Shown: piece by piece, positions 8,679 to 17,097 of the stretch
Layout of the letters: each line of letters begins with the position of its first letter
How positions within the stretch are numbered: position 1 is the stretch's first letter
NCBI RefSeq assembly: GCF_014648875.1
Contig: NZ_BMRY01000011.1
Coordinates: 215,523-279,522, forward strand
Direction of reading: 5' to 3'
DNA length: 64,000 nt
Source: Streptomyces parvus
Lineage (GTDB): Bacteria > Actinomycetota > Actinomycetes > Streptomycetales > Streptomycetaceae
Translations under genes and position numbers: made by a program
The notes under the pieces: model-generated
What the model saw: the letters and a program-made list of their open reading frames with translations, nothing else
Databases searched by the model: none
What the model was told of the DNA's origin: nothing

Positions 8679-9077
8679 TCAGGTGCTCTTCGGATGCCCG
8701 CCGAAGAGCACGTCATACCCGGGCGGCAGCTGAAGCAGGATGCGGCGGGTGAGGTCCTCGCCCGCCGCCTCGGCGGCGACGCTGAGAACGGCTCCGACGT
8801 CCCACCGGGCCGTCTGTTCGCCGGCTCCCTCGATCCAGGCCGCGGTGGCGCGCACGAACCGTTCCGGGGAGAGCGGTTCGACGGCCTGGAGCGGGTTGAG
8901 CAGGATCAGGGCCATGGTCTCCGGGAGCCGGGCGGCCAGTTCGGCCCGGTCCCCGCCCACCAGGTGGGCGCCGAGGAGGGCCAGGACGACGCGCGCGGCG
9001 CGTTCGGCCTCCCCGTGTGTCTCGTACTCTCCGCGTTCCTGGACCCGGTCCAGGAACGCTTCCCATCGCAGGGTCAC
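8679..9077 (-). CDS. DUF2267 domain protein (copy 1)
   Basis: A 132-residue protein starting MTLRWEAFLDRVQERGEY. It has the DUF2267 two-half pattern (AERAARVVLALLGAHLVGGDRAELAARLPE, then AVLSVAAEAAGEDLTRRILLQLPPGYDVLFG). It lies about 95 bases downstream of hsp18 on the same strand and could be co-transcribed with it, which would put it under heat-shock control by RheA; that is inference from spacing only. No membrane segment or catalytic motif is visible. Confidence 0.75.
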   Translation of the reverse strand: MTLRWEAFLDRVQERGEYETHGEAERAARVVLALLGAHLVGGDRAELAARLPETMALILLNPLQAVEPLSPERFVRATAAWIEGAGEQTARWDVGAVLSVAAEAAGEDLTRRILLQLPPGYDVLFGGHPKST

Positions 9078-9172
9078 CGCAGCCGCCTCCCAGGGTGGTG
9101 CGGGCGGGGCCGGAACCGGGGGAAGAAGGGGAGATCCGTCCCGGACCCCGCCGCTGTCGCGGGCCGACCCGG

Positions 9173-9604
9173 TCAGCCCTTGATCTGCTTGCGCCGGGAC
9201 TCCCCGCCGATGGCGATCTTGCGGGGCTTGGCGCGCTCGGCGATCGGGATGCGCAGGGTCAGCACACCCGCGTCGTAGTCGGCGTCGATGCGCTCGGTGT
9301 CGAGCGTGTCCGCGAGGACGATCTGCCGGGAGAAGACGCCCAGCGGACGCTCGGACAGCTCCATCTGCACGTTGTCGGCGTTCACCGCCGGCCGTCGTTC
9401 GGCCTTGACGGTCAGCATGTTCCGCTCGACGTCGATGTCGATCGCGTCCGGCGAGACGCCGGGAAGATCGAAGGCCACCACGTACTCGTCGCCCTCCCGA
9501 TACGCGTCCATCGGCATCGCCGAGGGGCGCGACCAGGTGCCGGGGCGCAGGAGTTGCTCGGTGATCCGGTCGAGTTCACGGAAGGGGTCGGTACGCATCA
9601 GCAT
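9173..9604 (-). CDS. hsp18: Small heat-shock protein Hsp18 (Hsp20/alpha-crystallin family)
   Basis: A 143-residue chaperone that holds unfolding proteins in soluble form during heat stress. The alpha-crystallin domain runs from ~residue 38 to 130 and includes YVVAFDLPGVSPDAIDIDVE, the F-S-R-Q-I strand and the C-terminal GVLTLRIPIAE (an A/G-x-L signature), with a short tail. The ATG at 9604 is chosen over an upstream in-frame start because TGGAGG lies ten bases before it and the length then equals S. albus Hsp18. It is transcribed away from rheA, with RheA-type operators between. Confidence 0.93.
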   Translation of the reverse strand: MLMRTDPFRELDRITEQLLRPGTWSRPSAMPMDAYREGDEYVVAFDLPGVSPDAIDIDVERNMLTVKAERRPAVNADNVQMELSERPLGVFSRQIVLADTLDTERIDADYDAGVLTLRIPIAERAKPRKIAIGGESRRKQIKG

Positions 9605-9668
9605 GACGGAAACACCTCCAGTCGATCGGGCGGACAGCCCGCGCTTTTCACCTGACACCGTTGTAGCA

Positions 9669-9714
9669 TGTCATCCATTCGATGACAACTGACCATGTCA
9701 CCGAAAGGATGACC
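9669..9714. promoter_or_regulatory. Two RheA-type operators in the hsp18/rheA divergon
   Basis: A perfect inverted repeat TGTCATC-N5-GATGACA lies at 9669-9687. A second copy with two changes, TGTCACC-N5-GATGACC, lies at 9696-9714, exactly 27 bp further on. The first is the sequence reported as the RheA binding site upstream of hsp18 in S. albus. The sites lie between the divergent start codons of hsp18 (9604) and rheA (9743), so both genes are probably repressed together. Confidence 0.85.
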
Positions 9715-9742
9715 TGATCGTCGAGCAGACCGAGGAGCCCCC

Positions 9743-10426
9743 GTGTCCACACCGGCCCAGCCCGAACCGCCCCACCGCCCCGCCCCGGACACCGTCTCCT
9801 TCCTTGCCGCGTGGGCGGCCCTCCAGACCATCGACGAGGCGGTCCGCGACGCGCGTGACCACACCGGGGACGCCGCCTCCGGCCCGCCACCGGCCACGGA
9901 GCGGAGCCAGGCCCTGGCCTCGCTCCAGCTGTTGCGCGAGGTGCGGGAGCAGCTCGCGGGCTGGGAGACCGGCCTGATCGAGACGGCCCGCGCTGCGGGA
10001 GCGAGCTGGGCCGACCTGGCCGACCCGCTGGGCGTCGCGAGCCGGCAGGCGGCCGAGCGGCGCTATCTGCGCCTGCGTCCCGGCTCCGAGGGCAGCACCG
10101 GGGAGCAGCGGGTCCGGGCGACCCGGGACCGCCGGGCGGGAGACCGGTCGATCACCGTGTGGGCCCGGCAGAACGCGTCGGATCTGCGGTCGCTCGCCGG
10201 GCGGATCACGGCGCTGACCGATCTCCCCGCCGCGGCGGACGCCTCGCTGGACCGGCTCCGACAGGCGCTCGGCGCCGACGACGCCGCCGCCCTGGTCACC
10301 CCGCTCACCGCACTGCATCCCCATCTCACTGTGGGCCACGGGGAGTTGGCGGACCGCGTGGTCGCGATGACCCGGCACACCGGCCGACTGCGCGAGGACA
10401 CGGCCGCCCGTCGGCGCGGCGACTGA
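9743..10426 (+). CDS. rheA: RheA-like heat-sensing repressor of hsp18
   Basis: A 227-residue protein (S. albus RheA is of nearly identical length) with a long helical segment and a helix-turn-helix-like stretch around ARAAGASWADLADPLGVASRQAAERR (residues ~88-115). In S. albus RheA represses hsp18 and its own gene and loses DNA binding on heating, acting as the thermometer. Identification rests on divergent position next to hsp18, length, and the exact operator sequence between them. The GTG start has GAGGAG six bases upstream. Confidence 0.85.
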   Translation: MSTPAQPEPPHRPAPDTVSFLAAWAALQTIDEAVRDARDHTGDAASGPPPATERSQALASLQLLREVREQLAGWETGLIETARAAGASWADLADPLGVASRQAAERRYLRLRPGSEGSTGEQRVRATRDRRAGDRSITVWARQNASDLRSLAGRITALTDLPAAADASLDRLRQALGADDAAALVTPLTALHPHLTVGHGELADRVVAMTRHTGRLREDTAARRRGD

Positions 10427-10438
10427 CCGTACGAGGAC

Positions 10439-10464
10439 GGGTCCGGGCACACCCGCCCGGCCCC
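10439..10464. terminator. Possible terminator between rheA and convergent methyltransferase
   Basis: A 10-bp stem with one mismatch (GGGTCCGGGC with GCCCGGCCCC) encloses 6 bases and is flanked by two copies of CCGTACG. It lies between the stop codons of two convergent genes. Confidence 0.45.
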
Positions 10465-10509
10465 ACCGTACGACGACTGCCGGCTACGGCTGCCGACCAC
10501 GGCCGTCGG

Positions 10510-11295
10510 CTACGGCTTGCGGGCGACGAGCCCCCGCTGGTCGACCGGCACCGCGTTCTCCTCCTCGGGCCGCCAGCGGTCGATCGGGACGAAGCCCGGC
10601 TCGACCAGCTCCAGCCCCTCGGCGCAGCCGGTGATCTCCTCCGGCTCCCGCACGAGGTAGGGCGGGTTGTCGCCCGACGCGTACGCCTCCTGCGCCGCCA
10701 GCGTCTGCGGGGTCTTCACCGTGTCGCAGAGCACCAGATGGCTTCCCGACGGCATCCGGGCCAGATACCGCTGGACGACCTCGATGCCCTCGGCCGGCAC
10801 GAGGTGCCCGAGGGTCGAGAGCAGGAGGACGGCGACGGGCTCGGACAGGTCGAGGGTCTTCGCCGCCTCGTCCACCACCGCGTCCGTCGCGGAGAGATCG
10901 GCGTCCACATAGGCCGTACGGCCCTCGGGTGCGCTGGTCAGGAGCGCCTCCGCGTGGGCGAGGACGATCGGGTCGTTGTCCACGTAGACGATCCGGGACT
11001 CCGGCGCGATGCTCTGCGCCACCTCGTGGGTGCTGTTCGCCACCGGCAGGCCGGTCCCGACGTCCAGGAACTGGCGTACTCCCACCGAGGCGAGATAGCG
11101 GATCGCGCGGACCTGGAAGGCGCGGGAGGCCCGGGCGATGTCGACCATCTGCGGGTAGGCCGCGCTCACCGCCTCGGCCAGCTCCCGGTCCACCGGGTAG
11201 TGGTCCTTGCCGCCCAGCCACGCGTTCCAGACGCGCGCCGAGTGGGGAACGTCGGACCGGATGCTGCGGCGGAACTCGTCGTCGTCGACGCTCAT
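10510..11295 (-). CDS. SAM-dependent methyltransferase of the DUF574 (Methyltransf_19) family
   Basis: A 261-residue protein typical of a family greatly expanded in Streptomyces. Seen are SARVWNAWLGGKDHYPVDRE near residues 18-38 (family signature), motif I RQFLDVGTGLP, YVDNDPIVLAHAEAL, and a C-terminal VEPGFVPIDRWRPEE. Members have the SAM fold, but substrates are mostly unknown. The ATG at 11295 has GAGGAGAG directly upstream; longer reading is non-coding. It is a single gene with no partner that hints at function. Confidence 0.85.
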   Translation of the reverse strand: MSVDDDEFRRSIRSDVPHSARVWNAWLGGKDHYPVDRELAEAVSAAYPQMVDIARASRAFQVRAIRYLASVGVRQFLDVGTGLPVANSTHEVAQSIAPESRIVYVDNDPIVLAHAEALLTSAPEGRTAYVDADLSATDAVVDEAAKTLDLSEPVAVLLLSTLGHLVPAEGIEVVQRYLARMPSGSHLVLCDTVKTPQTLAAQEAYASGDNPPYLVREPEEITGCAEGLELVEPGFVPIDRWRPEEENAVPVDQRGLVARKP

Positions 11296-11426
11296 GGCTC
11301 TCCTCTGCCCGCTTGCCGTACCTGGCGGTTGGCCGGACGCACGCCGACCGGCCCCCGGTGGCGACCGTACCCCGCGCCCCGGCACCACGCTGCGATGGCG
11401 GGGCGGGCCGGCAGGCGCTCGGGCGC

Positions 11427-11582
11427 TCAGAAGATCCGGCCCACGAGGCCGAAGATCCAGCTGATCAGCACCGCGAGCAGGATGAAGATCCCGACGGTGA
11501 TGACGCCGCACCATGACCAGCCGCCTCCGGTGTCCAGCCCCTGGTCGTCCCGTCCGCCCAGCTCCCCGTCGAACAGATCCAT
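11427..11582 (-). CDS. Small acidic-N-terminal single-pass membrane peptide
   Basis: A 51-residue product, MDLFDGELGGRDDQG..., with one membrane helix at residues ~24-45 (GVITVGIFILLAVLISWIFG). GGGGAGGGG-like purines lie about ten bases before the ATG at 11582, which supports this start over a longer one. I do not recognise the family. The acidic soluble head and C-terminal hydrophobic anchor suggest a membrane-tethered small protein. It sits 131 bases upstream of the DUF574 methyltransferase on the same strand, so co-transcription is possible. Confidence 0.55.
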   Translation of the reverse strand: MDLFDGELGGRDDQGLDTGGGWSWCGVITVGIFILLAVLISWIFGLVGRIF

Positions 11583-11821
11583 GCTCCACCCCTCCCCGTA
11601 CGCGGAACCCCCCGGTTCCGCGGGGATGTACTCTCCCACACCCCCGAACGACCACTCTGCGCTGCCGAACACCCGTTGCGGCGGGGCCCGGCCGTATCCC
11701 GTCGGTGCGGTGGGATACGCGTACGGGATGACATGCGCCGCCGCCGTGTGCGTCTCAGGTCGCACACGGGCGCGACGTGAGCCCGATGTGCCGGGCCCCC
11801 GCCGGATCCGACGATGGCAGC

Positions 11822-13282
11822 ATGACCGAACCGACCGCGGGGCTGCCGTTGTCCGCCCCGGAAGCCCTCACGGTGCTCGGCGCCCTCGTCCTCGTTCTGG
11901 CCCGCTGGCTCCCCGACCGGCTGCGCGGCCCGGCCGCGCTCGCCGCCGGGGCGTTGCTGGCCGGGTCGGTGACCGTCCTCGTCGTGACGGGGCTGCGCTG
12001 GCAACTGGTCCCGGTGCTCGTCGTGGTGGCGGTCGTCGGCGGGTTCGCCCTCGCCCCGCTGCTCGCCCGGCGCTCCGGCCGCGCACCATGGCGAGCCCGG
12101 TGGTGGCTGGCGGTGCCGGGGTCGGTGGTGTGCGCCGTGCTCGTCGCGACGGGGCCGGTGGCGGCGTGGGCTTTTCCGGTACCGGAGTTCCCCGCGCCGT
12201 CGGGACGCTTCCCGGTGGGCACCGAGACGGTGGAGTGGTCGGTGCCCGCGACGCGGACCGAGCGGGAGAAGCAACCGGGTACGGCCGGGCCGCGTCCGCT
12301 CGTGGTGCAGCTCTGGTACCCGGCGGGGCGCAGCGCCCCGGACGCCCGACGCGCCCCGTACCTCGGGCGTACGGAGGCGGAGGCCCGTACGGTCTCGGCG
12401 GCGCTGGCCGACTACACGGGCGTCCCCGGCTTCCTGCTCGACGGCCTGCCGCGCGCCCGGAGCCACGCGGTGCCCGGCGCACCGGTCGCGGACGGCGGCG
12501 GCCGCTTCCCCGTCGTCGTGTTCTCGCCCGGGCTGGGCGGTGTGCGCACCCAGAACACGGCCTGGGCCGAGGAACTCGCCTCCTGCGGCTATGTCGTGGC
12601 GGCCGTCGACCATCCGTACGACTCCGCCGCCGTGGTCCTCTCGGACGGGCGGACCCTCCGCACCCGGGTCACCGCCACCGGCGACCGGGCGAAGGACCGG
12701 GCCCTGGCGGAGGAGTGGACCCGGACGCGGGCGGCGGATCTGCGCGCGGTGCTCACCCGGCTGGAGCGGCTGGAACGCAGCGAGGCCGAGGGGCGGTTGG
12801 CCGGGCGGCTCGACGTCGGCAGGGTCGCGGCCGCCGGGCATTCGATCGGTGGCGCGGCCGCGTTGCAGGCGGCCCGCCAGGACCGCCGGTTCGACGCGGT
12901 CGTCGATCTGGACGGCTTCCCGCACGGTCCCGTCGGTGCTCGCTTCGAGCAGCCGGTGCTGGCGCTGACCCAGGAGATCGGGCGGGGTACCGACCCGGAC
13001 TATCTGCCCCGGCTCACCCGGGTGCTGGGACGGAGTGACGCGACGAGCTACCGGCTGACCGTCCCCGGGGCCGCGCACCTCACCTTCACCGACGCCCCGT
13101 TCTATCTGCCGCCGGTCCCGGGGATCGTGGGCTCCCTGGGCCGTACGGAGGGGCATCGGATCACCGCAGGGGCGACCCTGTCCTTCCTCGACGCCACCTT
13201 GCGCCGCACGCCCGTCGACCTGCCCGCCGCGCTCTCGGCCCACGGGGAGGTGACGGTTCACCGGCCGGAGGGCGCCCGCTGA
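11822..13282 (+). CDS. Membrane-anchored alpha/beta hydrolase (PAF-acetylhydrolase/dienelactone hydrolase-like)
   Basis: A 486-residue protein. Residues ~1-115 hold about four membrane helices. The rest is an alpha/beta-hydrolase domain with an oxyanion region PVVVFSPGLGG, nucleophile elbow AAAGHSIGGAAAL (G-x-S-x-G), an Asp in VVDLDGF and a late His in GAAHLTF, so the Ser-Asp-His triad is complete. The pattern is closest to platelet-activating factor acetylhydrolase-like lipases. The catalytic domain would face outside if the four helices thread normally. Start at 11822 is chosen over one 45 bp earlier because it removes a polar stretch before the first helix; the Shine-Dalgarno is weak. Confidence 0.75.
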   Translation: MTEPTAGLPLSAPEALTVLGALVLVLARWLPDRLRGPAALAAGALLAGSVTVLVVTGLRWQLVPVLVVVAVVGGFALAPLLARRSGRAPWRARWWLAVPGSVVCAVLVATGPVAAWAFPVPEFPAPSGRFPVGTETVEWSVPATRTEREKQPGTAGPRPLVVQLWYPAGRSAPDARRAPYLGRTEAEARTVSAALADYTGVPGFLLDGLPRARSHAVPGAPVADGGGRFPVVVFSPGLGGVRTQNTAWAEELASCGYVVAAVDHPYDSAAVVLSDGRTLRTRVTATGDRAKDRALAEEWTRTRAADLRAVLTRLERLERSEAEGRLAGRLDVGRVAAAGHSIGGAAALQAARQDRRFDAVVDLDGFPHGPVGARFEQPVLALTQEIGRGTDPDYLPRLTRVLGRSDATSYRLTVPGAAHLTFTDAPFYLPPVPGIVGSLGRTEGHRITAGATLSFLDATLRRTPVDLPAALSAHGEVTVHRPEGAR

Positions 13283-13309
13283 GCCCTCTCGGCCCGTGCT
13301 CGTACGAGC

Positions 13310-14263
13310 TCAGGCGTCCGGGACCGCGGGGGCCGCCGACTCGTTGAGCTTCCCGAACGGCACGTGCACGCTCGGGGTGGTGCGCGAGGTGCTCACCAGG
13401 TGGCCCTGCTGGTCGTCGAAGAAGATGTGCGGCTTCAGGATGCCCATGATGCGGCCCTTGTCGATGCCGCCGAGGAAGAACGCGTCGTTGACGGTCACTC
13501 CCCACCCCTTGAGGCTCTGCACCGCACGCTCGTGCGCGGGCGCGTTGCGGGCCGTGACGATGGAGACGTGCAGGCGGATCCGGTAGTCGGGGTTCTTCCC
13601 GCGCTCCTGCTCCTCCCGCTGCTGGATCCGGTTCACGTTCGCCAGGAAGTCCCGCAGCGGCCCGGCGTCGTGCGGAACGGCGGCGTTCGCGACCTCATGA
13701 GCGCGGAACTTCTCGATCCCGCCCTCCTGGAACACCTGCTCCGAGGCGTCCGTGGCGAGGACCCCGTCGAAGTCGAAGGAGATCCGCAGGTCGTGGTCGT
13801 CCGCGTCGTCCTCGTAGGGAGCGCCGAGGACATGCCCGGCGGGCAGTCCGGCGGCGACCGCCTCCCGGACGTCCCCCTCGTGCGCCGACAGGAACAGGGA
13901 CATGTTGAGGGCGGGCATGAACCGGTGGGGCGAGCGGCCCTGCGTGAAGATGGCCCGGCTGATGGGCAGCCGGTGGCTCTCGATGGAGCGCATGACCCGC
14001 AGCCCGGTGTCGGGGTCGTTGCGGGACAGGACGATCACCTCGACCAGCGGGTCGTTCACCTCCCCGAGGTCGTTCAGCGACAGCAGCCGGCGGATGAAGG
14101 GGAACGCGGCGCCCGGGCGTAGCGGGTCGCCCACGTGCTTCTCCTGGTGGGCGCGGTAGCTCTCCTCGCCCTGCTCCCGGAAGACGGCGTCCGACTCGGT
14201 CAGGTCGAACAGAGCGCTGGACGCGATCCCGATGACCAGCCGGTCGGCGAGTTCGTAGTGCAC
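13310..14263 (-). CDS. 5'-nucleotidase family protein (cytosolic IA-like)
   Basis: A 317-residue protein matching the 5'-nucleotidase family PF06189, whose members dephosphorylate nucleoside monophosphates. Visible are VIGIASSALFDL near the start, LSRNDPDTGLRV, the HAD-like ISFDFDGVLATDASEQVF near residue 165, VSIVTARNAPAHER, and FLGGIDKGRIM near 275. The FDFDGVL aspartates are the likely Mg2+-binding nucleophile pair. The GTG start at 14263 has GGAGGA nine bases upstream. It is convergent with the hydrolase gene and divergent from the ceramidase. Confidence 0.85.
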   Translation of the reverse strand: MHYELADRLVIGIASSALFDLTESDAVFREQGEESYRAHQEKHVGDPLRPGAAFPFIRRLLSLNDLGEVNDPLVEVIVLSRNDPDTGLRVMRSIESHRLPISRAIFTQGRSPHRFMPALNMSLFLSAHEGDVREAVAAGLPAGHVLGAPYEDDADDHDLRISFDFDGVLATDASEQVFQEGGIEKFRAHEVANAAVPHDAGPLRDFLANVNRIQQREEQERGKNPDYRIRLHVSIVTARNAPAHERAVQSLKGWGVTVNDAFFLGGIDKGRIMGILKPHIFFDDQQGHLVSTSRTTPSVHVPFGKLNESAAPAVPDA

Positions 14264-14476
14264 GGCAGTTCCTCCGGTCGGCCCGTGGCTGATGAGCCCC
14301 CACTATCGCACCGCCGTACGGCTGTTCCCCCACGGGCCGAGTTCCTTTACTGGCCGGTAGACATCTATGCGACCCAGGTCACACTCCCCTACGGTCGGGG
14401 CACTGCCCCGGCCCCTCCACGTCGGTGAGCCGCCGACGGGGCCCGGCCAACGTCCTCTCCCGCCCCAGGAGGTTCC

Positions 14477-16537
14477 ATGCCACCCCCCACCGTCCGCCGC
14501 TCCCGGCGCAGGCTCCCCGTCGCGCTGCTCGCCGCCGCCCTCGGAGCGGTCACCCTCGGCGCCCCCTCCCCCGCGTCCGCGTCGGACACCGCCGAGGACA
14601 CCGGCTACCTCGTCGGGCGCGGTATCGCCGATGTCACGGGCGAGGCCGCCGAGACGGGGATGATGGGCTACTCCAGCTTCGACCAGAAGACCTCGGGCAT
14701 CCACCAGCGGCAGCGGTCGCGGGCCTTCGTCGTCGTCGACAAGGCGAGCGGCAAGCGCGTGGTGTACGTCAACGCCGACCTGGCGATGATCTTCCAGTCC
14801 GTCCGGCAGGGCGTCATGGCCCGGTTGACGGAGCGTTACGGCAGCCTGTACGACGAGGACAACGTCCTCCTCTCGGCCACCCACACCCACTCGGGGCCCG
14901 GCGGATACTCCCACAACGTCGCCTACAACCTCTCCGTCCTCGGCTTCCAGAAGGAGACCTACCGGGCGATCGTCGACGGCATCACCGAGTCGGTGGCCGA
15001 GGCGCACGAGGACCTGAAGCCCGGCACGATGAGTCTGGGCACGGGGACCCTGACCAACGCCAGCGTCAACCGATCCCGGGAGGCGTTCGACCGCAACCCG
15101 GCCGCCGACCGGGCCGCCTTCCCCGACGGGATCGACCCGGCGATGACCGTGCTGCGCTTCAAGCAGGGTGACAAGGACGCGGGCGCGATCAGCTGGTTCG
15201 CCACCCACAACACCTCGATCACCAACAAGAACACGCTCATCAGCCCCGACAACAAGGGCTATGCCTCCTACGCCTGGGAGCACGACCACGAGGGCGTCCA
15301 CTATCTCGACGACACCCCGGGGTTCGTCGCGGCCTTCCCCAACACCAACGCCGGCGACATGTCCCCCAACCTCAATCTGAAGCCCGGTTCCGGGCCCACC
15401 GAGGACGAGTTCGAGAACGCGCGCATCATCGGTGAGCGCCAGCTCGACAAGGCCCGGGAGATCTACGACGACGCGCGCCCCGTCGCCGGAGGGGTCGACT
15501 CCCGCCTCGCCTATGTCGACATGGAGAACGTGACCGTACGGCCGGAGTACACCCCGGACGGCGAGGAGCACCGCACCTGCCCCGCCGTCGTGGGCGCGTC
15601 CACGCTCGCGGGCAGCGTCGAGGACGGTCCGGCCGTCCCGCTCTTCGAGGAGGGCATGCGCACCCCGATCGCACCCATACTCGAAGCGCTGCGCGTCGAC
15701 ACCCCGTCCTGGCTCGCGACCTGCCAGTACCCGAAGGCGAGCCTGATCCCCACGGGCCTGCTGAGCAACGTCCACCCGGTCACCCCGAAGCGGCTCCCCC
15801 TGCAGATCATGAAGATCGGCGAGCTGCACCTGGTGGCCGCCCCGGGCGAGTTCACCATCGCCTCCGGGCTCCGCGTACGCCGCACGGTGGCCGAGCAGCT
15901 GGGCGTACCGCTGGACCGCGTCCTGCTCCAGGGGTACGCCAACGCCTTCAGCCAGTACGTCACGACGCCGGAGGAGTACGACACCCAGAACTACGAGGGC
16001 GGCTCCACGCTGTACGGCCGCTACACCCTGCCCGCCTACCAGCAGGAGTACACCCGGATCGCGGAGTCCCTGCGTGCGGGTACGGCCCTGGACCGGGGTA
16101 CGTTGCCGGCGGACGAGTCGGGGCGGCAGTTCACCTTCCAGACGGGGGTCGTGTACGACAACCCGCCCTCGGGCAAGGCGTTCGGCGCGGTCCTGAAGGC
16201 CCCGGAGAGCTCGTACGCGCGCGGCTCCACCGCCACCGTGGAGTTCGCCACCGGCCACCCGAAGAACAACGTCCGCCGGGGCTCCACCTTCCTGGAGGTC
16301 CAGCGGCTGGAGAACGGCACCTGGAAGCGGGTCCTGGACGACGGTGACTGGGAGACCACCTACCGCTGGACCCGGCTCAACGGCCTGGCCGGCACCTCGA
16401 AGGCCACGGTCACCTGGAAGATCGCGGCGGACACCGCGCCCGGCACCTACCGGATCGTGCACCACGGGGACGCGAAGAACCTGCTCGGGAAGATCACGCC
16501 GTTCACCGGGGCGACGGGAACCTTCACCGTCGGGTAG
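14477..16537 (+). CDS. Secreted neutral ceramidase
   Basis: A 686-residue extracellular enzyme that hydrolyses ceramide to sphingosine and fatty acid. The signal peptide ends near residue 36 (SPASAS). The large N-terminal catalytic domain includes VGRGIADVTGEA, the zinc-binding HTHSGPGGYSHN near residue 135, and the catalytic-serine motif NTNAGDMSPNL near residues 289-299 (family N-x-G-D-x-S-P-N). A C-terminal immunoglobulin-like domain follows from ~540. AGGAGG lies eight bases before the ATG. Streptomyces lack sphingolipids, so the substrate is probably scavenged from eukaryotic material. Confidence 0.92.
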   Translation: MPPPTVRRSRRRLPVALLAAALGAVTLGAPSPASASDTAEDTGYLVGRGIADVTGEAAETGMMGYSSFDQKTSGIHQRQRSRAFVVVDKASGKRVVYVNADLAMIFQSVRQGVMARLTERYGSLYDEDNVLLSATHTHSGPGGYSHNVAYNLSVLGFQKETYRAIVDGITESVAEAHEDLKPGTMSLGTGTLTNASVNRSREAFDRNPAADRAAFPDGIDPAMTVLRFKQGDKDAGAISWFATHNTSITNKNTLISPDNKGYASYAWEHDHEGVHYLDDTPGFVAAFPNTNAGDMSPNLNLKPGSGPTEDEFENARIIGERQLDKAREIYDDARPVAGGVDSRLAYVDMENVTVRPEYTPDGEEHRTCPAVVGASTLAGSVEDGPAVPLFEEGMRTPIAPILEALRVDTPSWLATCQYPKASLIPTGLLSNVHPVTPKRLPLQIMKIGELHLVAAPGEFTIASGLRVRRTVAEQLGVPLDRVLLQGYANAFSQYVTTPEEYDTQNYEGGSTLYGRYTLPAYQQEYTRIAESLRAGTALDRGTLPADESGRQFTFQTGVVYDNPPSGKAFGAVLKAPESSYARGSTATVEFATGHPKNNVRRGSTFLEVQRLENGTWKRVLDDGDWETTYRWTRLNGLAGTSKATVTWKIAADTAPGTYRIVHHGDAKNLLGKITPFTGATGTFTVG

Positions 16538-16559
16538 AGCCGTCGGGGAGAGGCGACAG

Positions 16560-16586
16560 GAACCCTCACCGCGAAGGAGAGGGTTC
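16560..16586. terminator. Hairpin between ceramidase and convergent Nudix gene
   Basis: An 8-bp perfect stem (GAACCCTC with GAGGGTTC) and 11-base loop begin 23 bases after the ceramidase stop; the right arm overlaps the Nudix stop codon. Confidence 0.55.
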
Positions 16587-17067
16587 AGGTCGTGCTCGGG
16601 GTGGGCTGGAACCAGGCGGGGCCCTCGGTGAGGGCCTGCTTGATCCGGAACAGGGCGAACTCGCCGAGCGGCGGGAGCCCGTCCAGCGGGAACCAGCCCA
16701 CTTCCAGCGACTCGTCGTCGTTGACCCGCGCCTCGCCGCCGGTCGCCCGGCAGCGGAAGGTGATGTCCAGATACTGGCAGCGGTCGCCGTTGGCGTACTG
16801 CACGGGCTCCAGCGCCTGGGCGAGCACCAGCCGTTCGGCCACGCAGTGCACACCCGTCTCCTCCAGCACCTCCCGCTCCGCCGTCGCCGCCGGCTCCTCC
16901 CCCGGTTCGGAGATCCCGCCGATGACCGCCCACTTCCCCGTGTCCGCGCGCCGGCCGAGCAGCACGCGGCCCTCGTCGTCGAGAACGACGGCCGTCACGC
17001 CGGGCAGCAGAAGCAGCTGGTGCCCGGCGGTGGCGCGGATGTCACGGATGAAGTCGGGAGTAGCCAT
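16585..17067 (-). CDS. Nudix hydrolase
   Basis: A 160-residue pyrophosphohydrolase with a complete Nudix box (G-x5-E-x7-R-E-V-x-E-E-x-G) at residues ~50-72, starting GGISEPGEE and ending REVLEETGV, which binds the Mg2+ ions. The N-terminal LLPGVTAVVLDDEGRVLLGRR is the usual strand-loop before the box. It probably cleaves a nucleotide-linked X compound; specificity cannot be read. It lies 30 bases upstream of nothing on its own strand except after lnt (stop to start 30 bases), so it may be in the lnt transcription direction as the downstream gene. Confidence 0.88.
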   Translation of the reverse strand: MATPDFIRDIRATAGHQLLLLPGVTAVVLDDEGRVLLGRRADTGKWAVIGGISEPGEEPAATAEREVLEETGVHCVAERLVLAQALEPVQYANGDRCQYLDITFRCRATGGEARVNDDESLEVGWFPLDGLPPLGEFALFRIKQALTEGPAWFQPTPSTT

Positions 17068-17097
17068 GGATCCGAGCCTACGTGGCCGGATCCGGTG

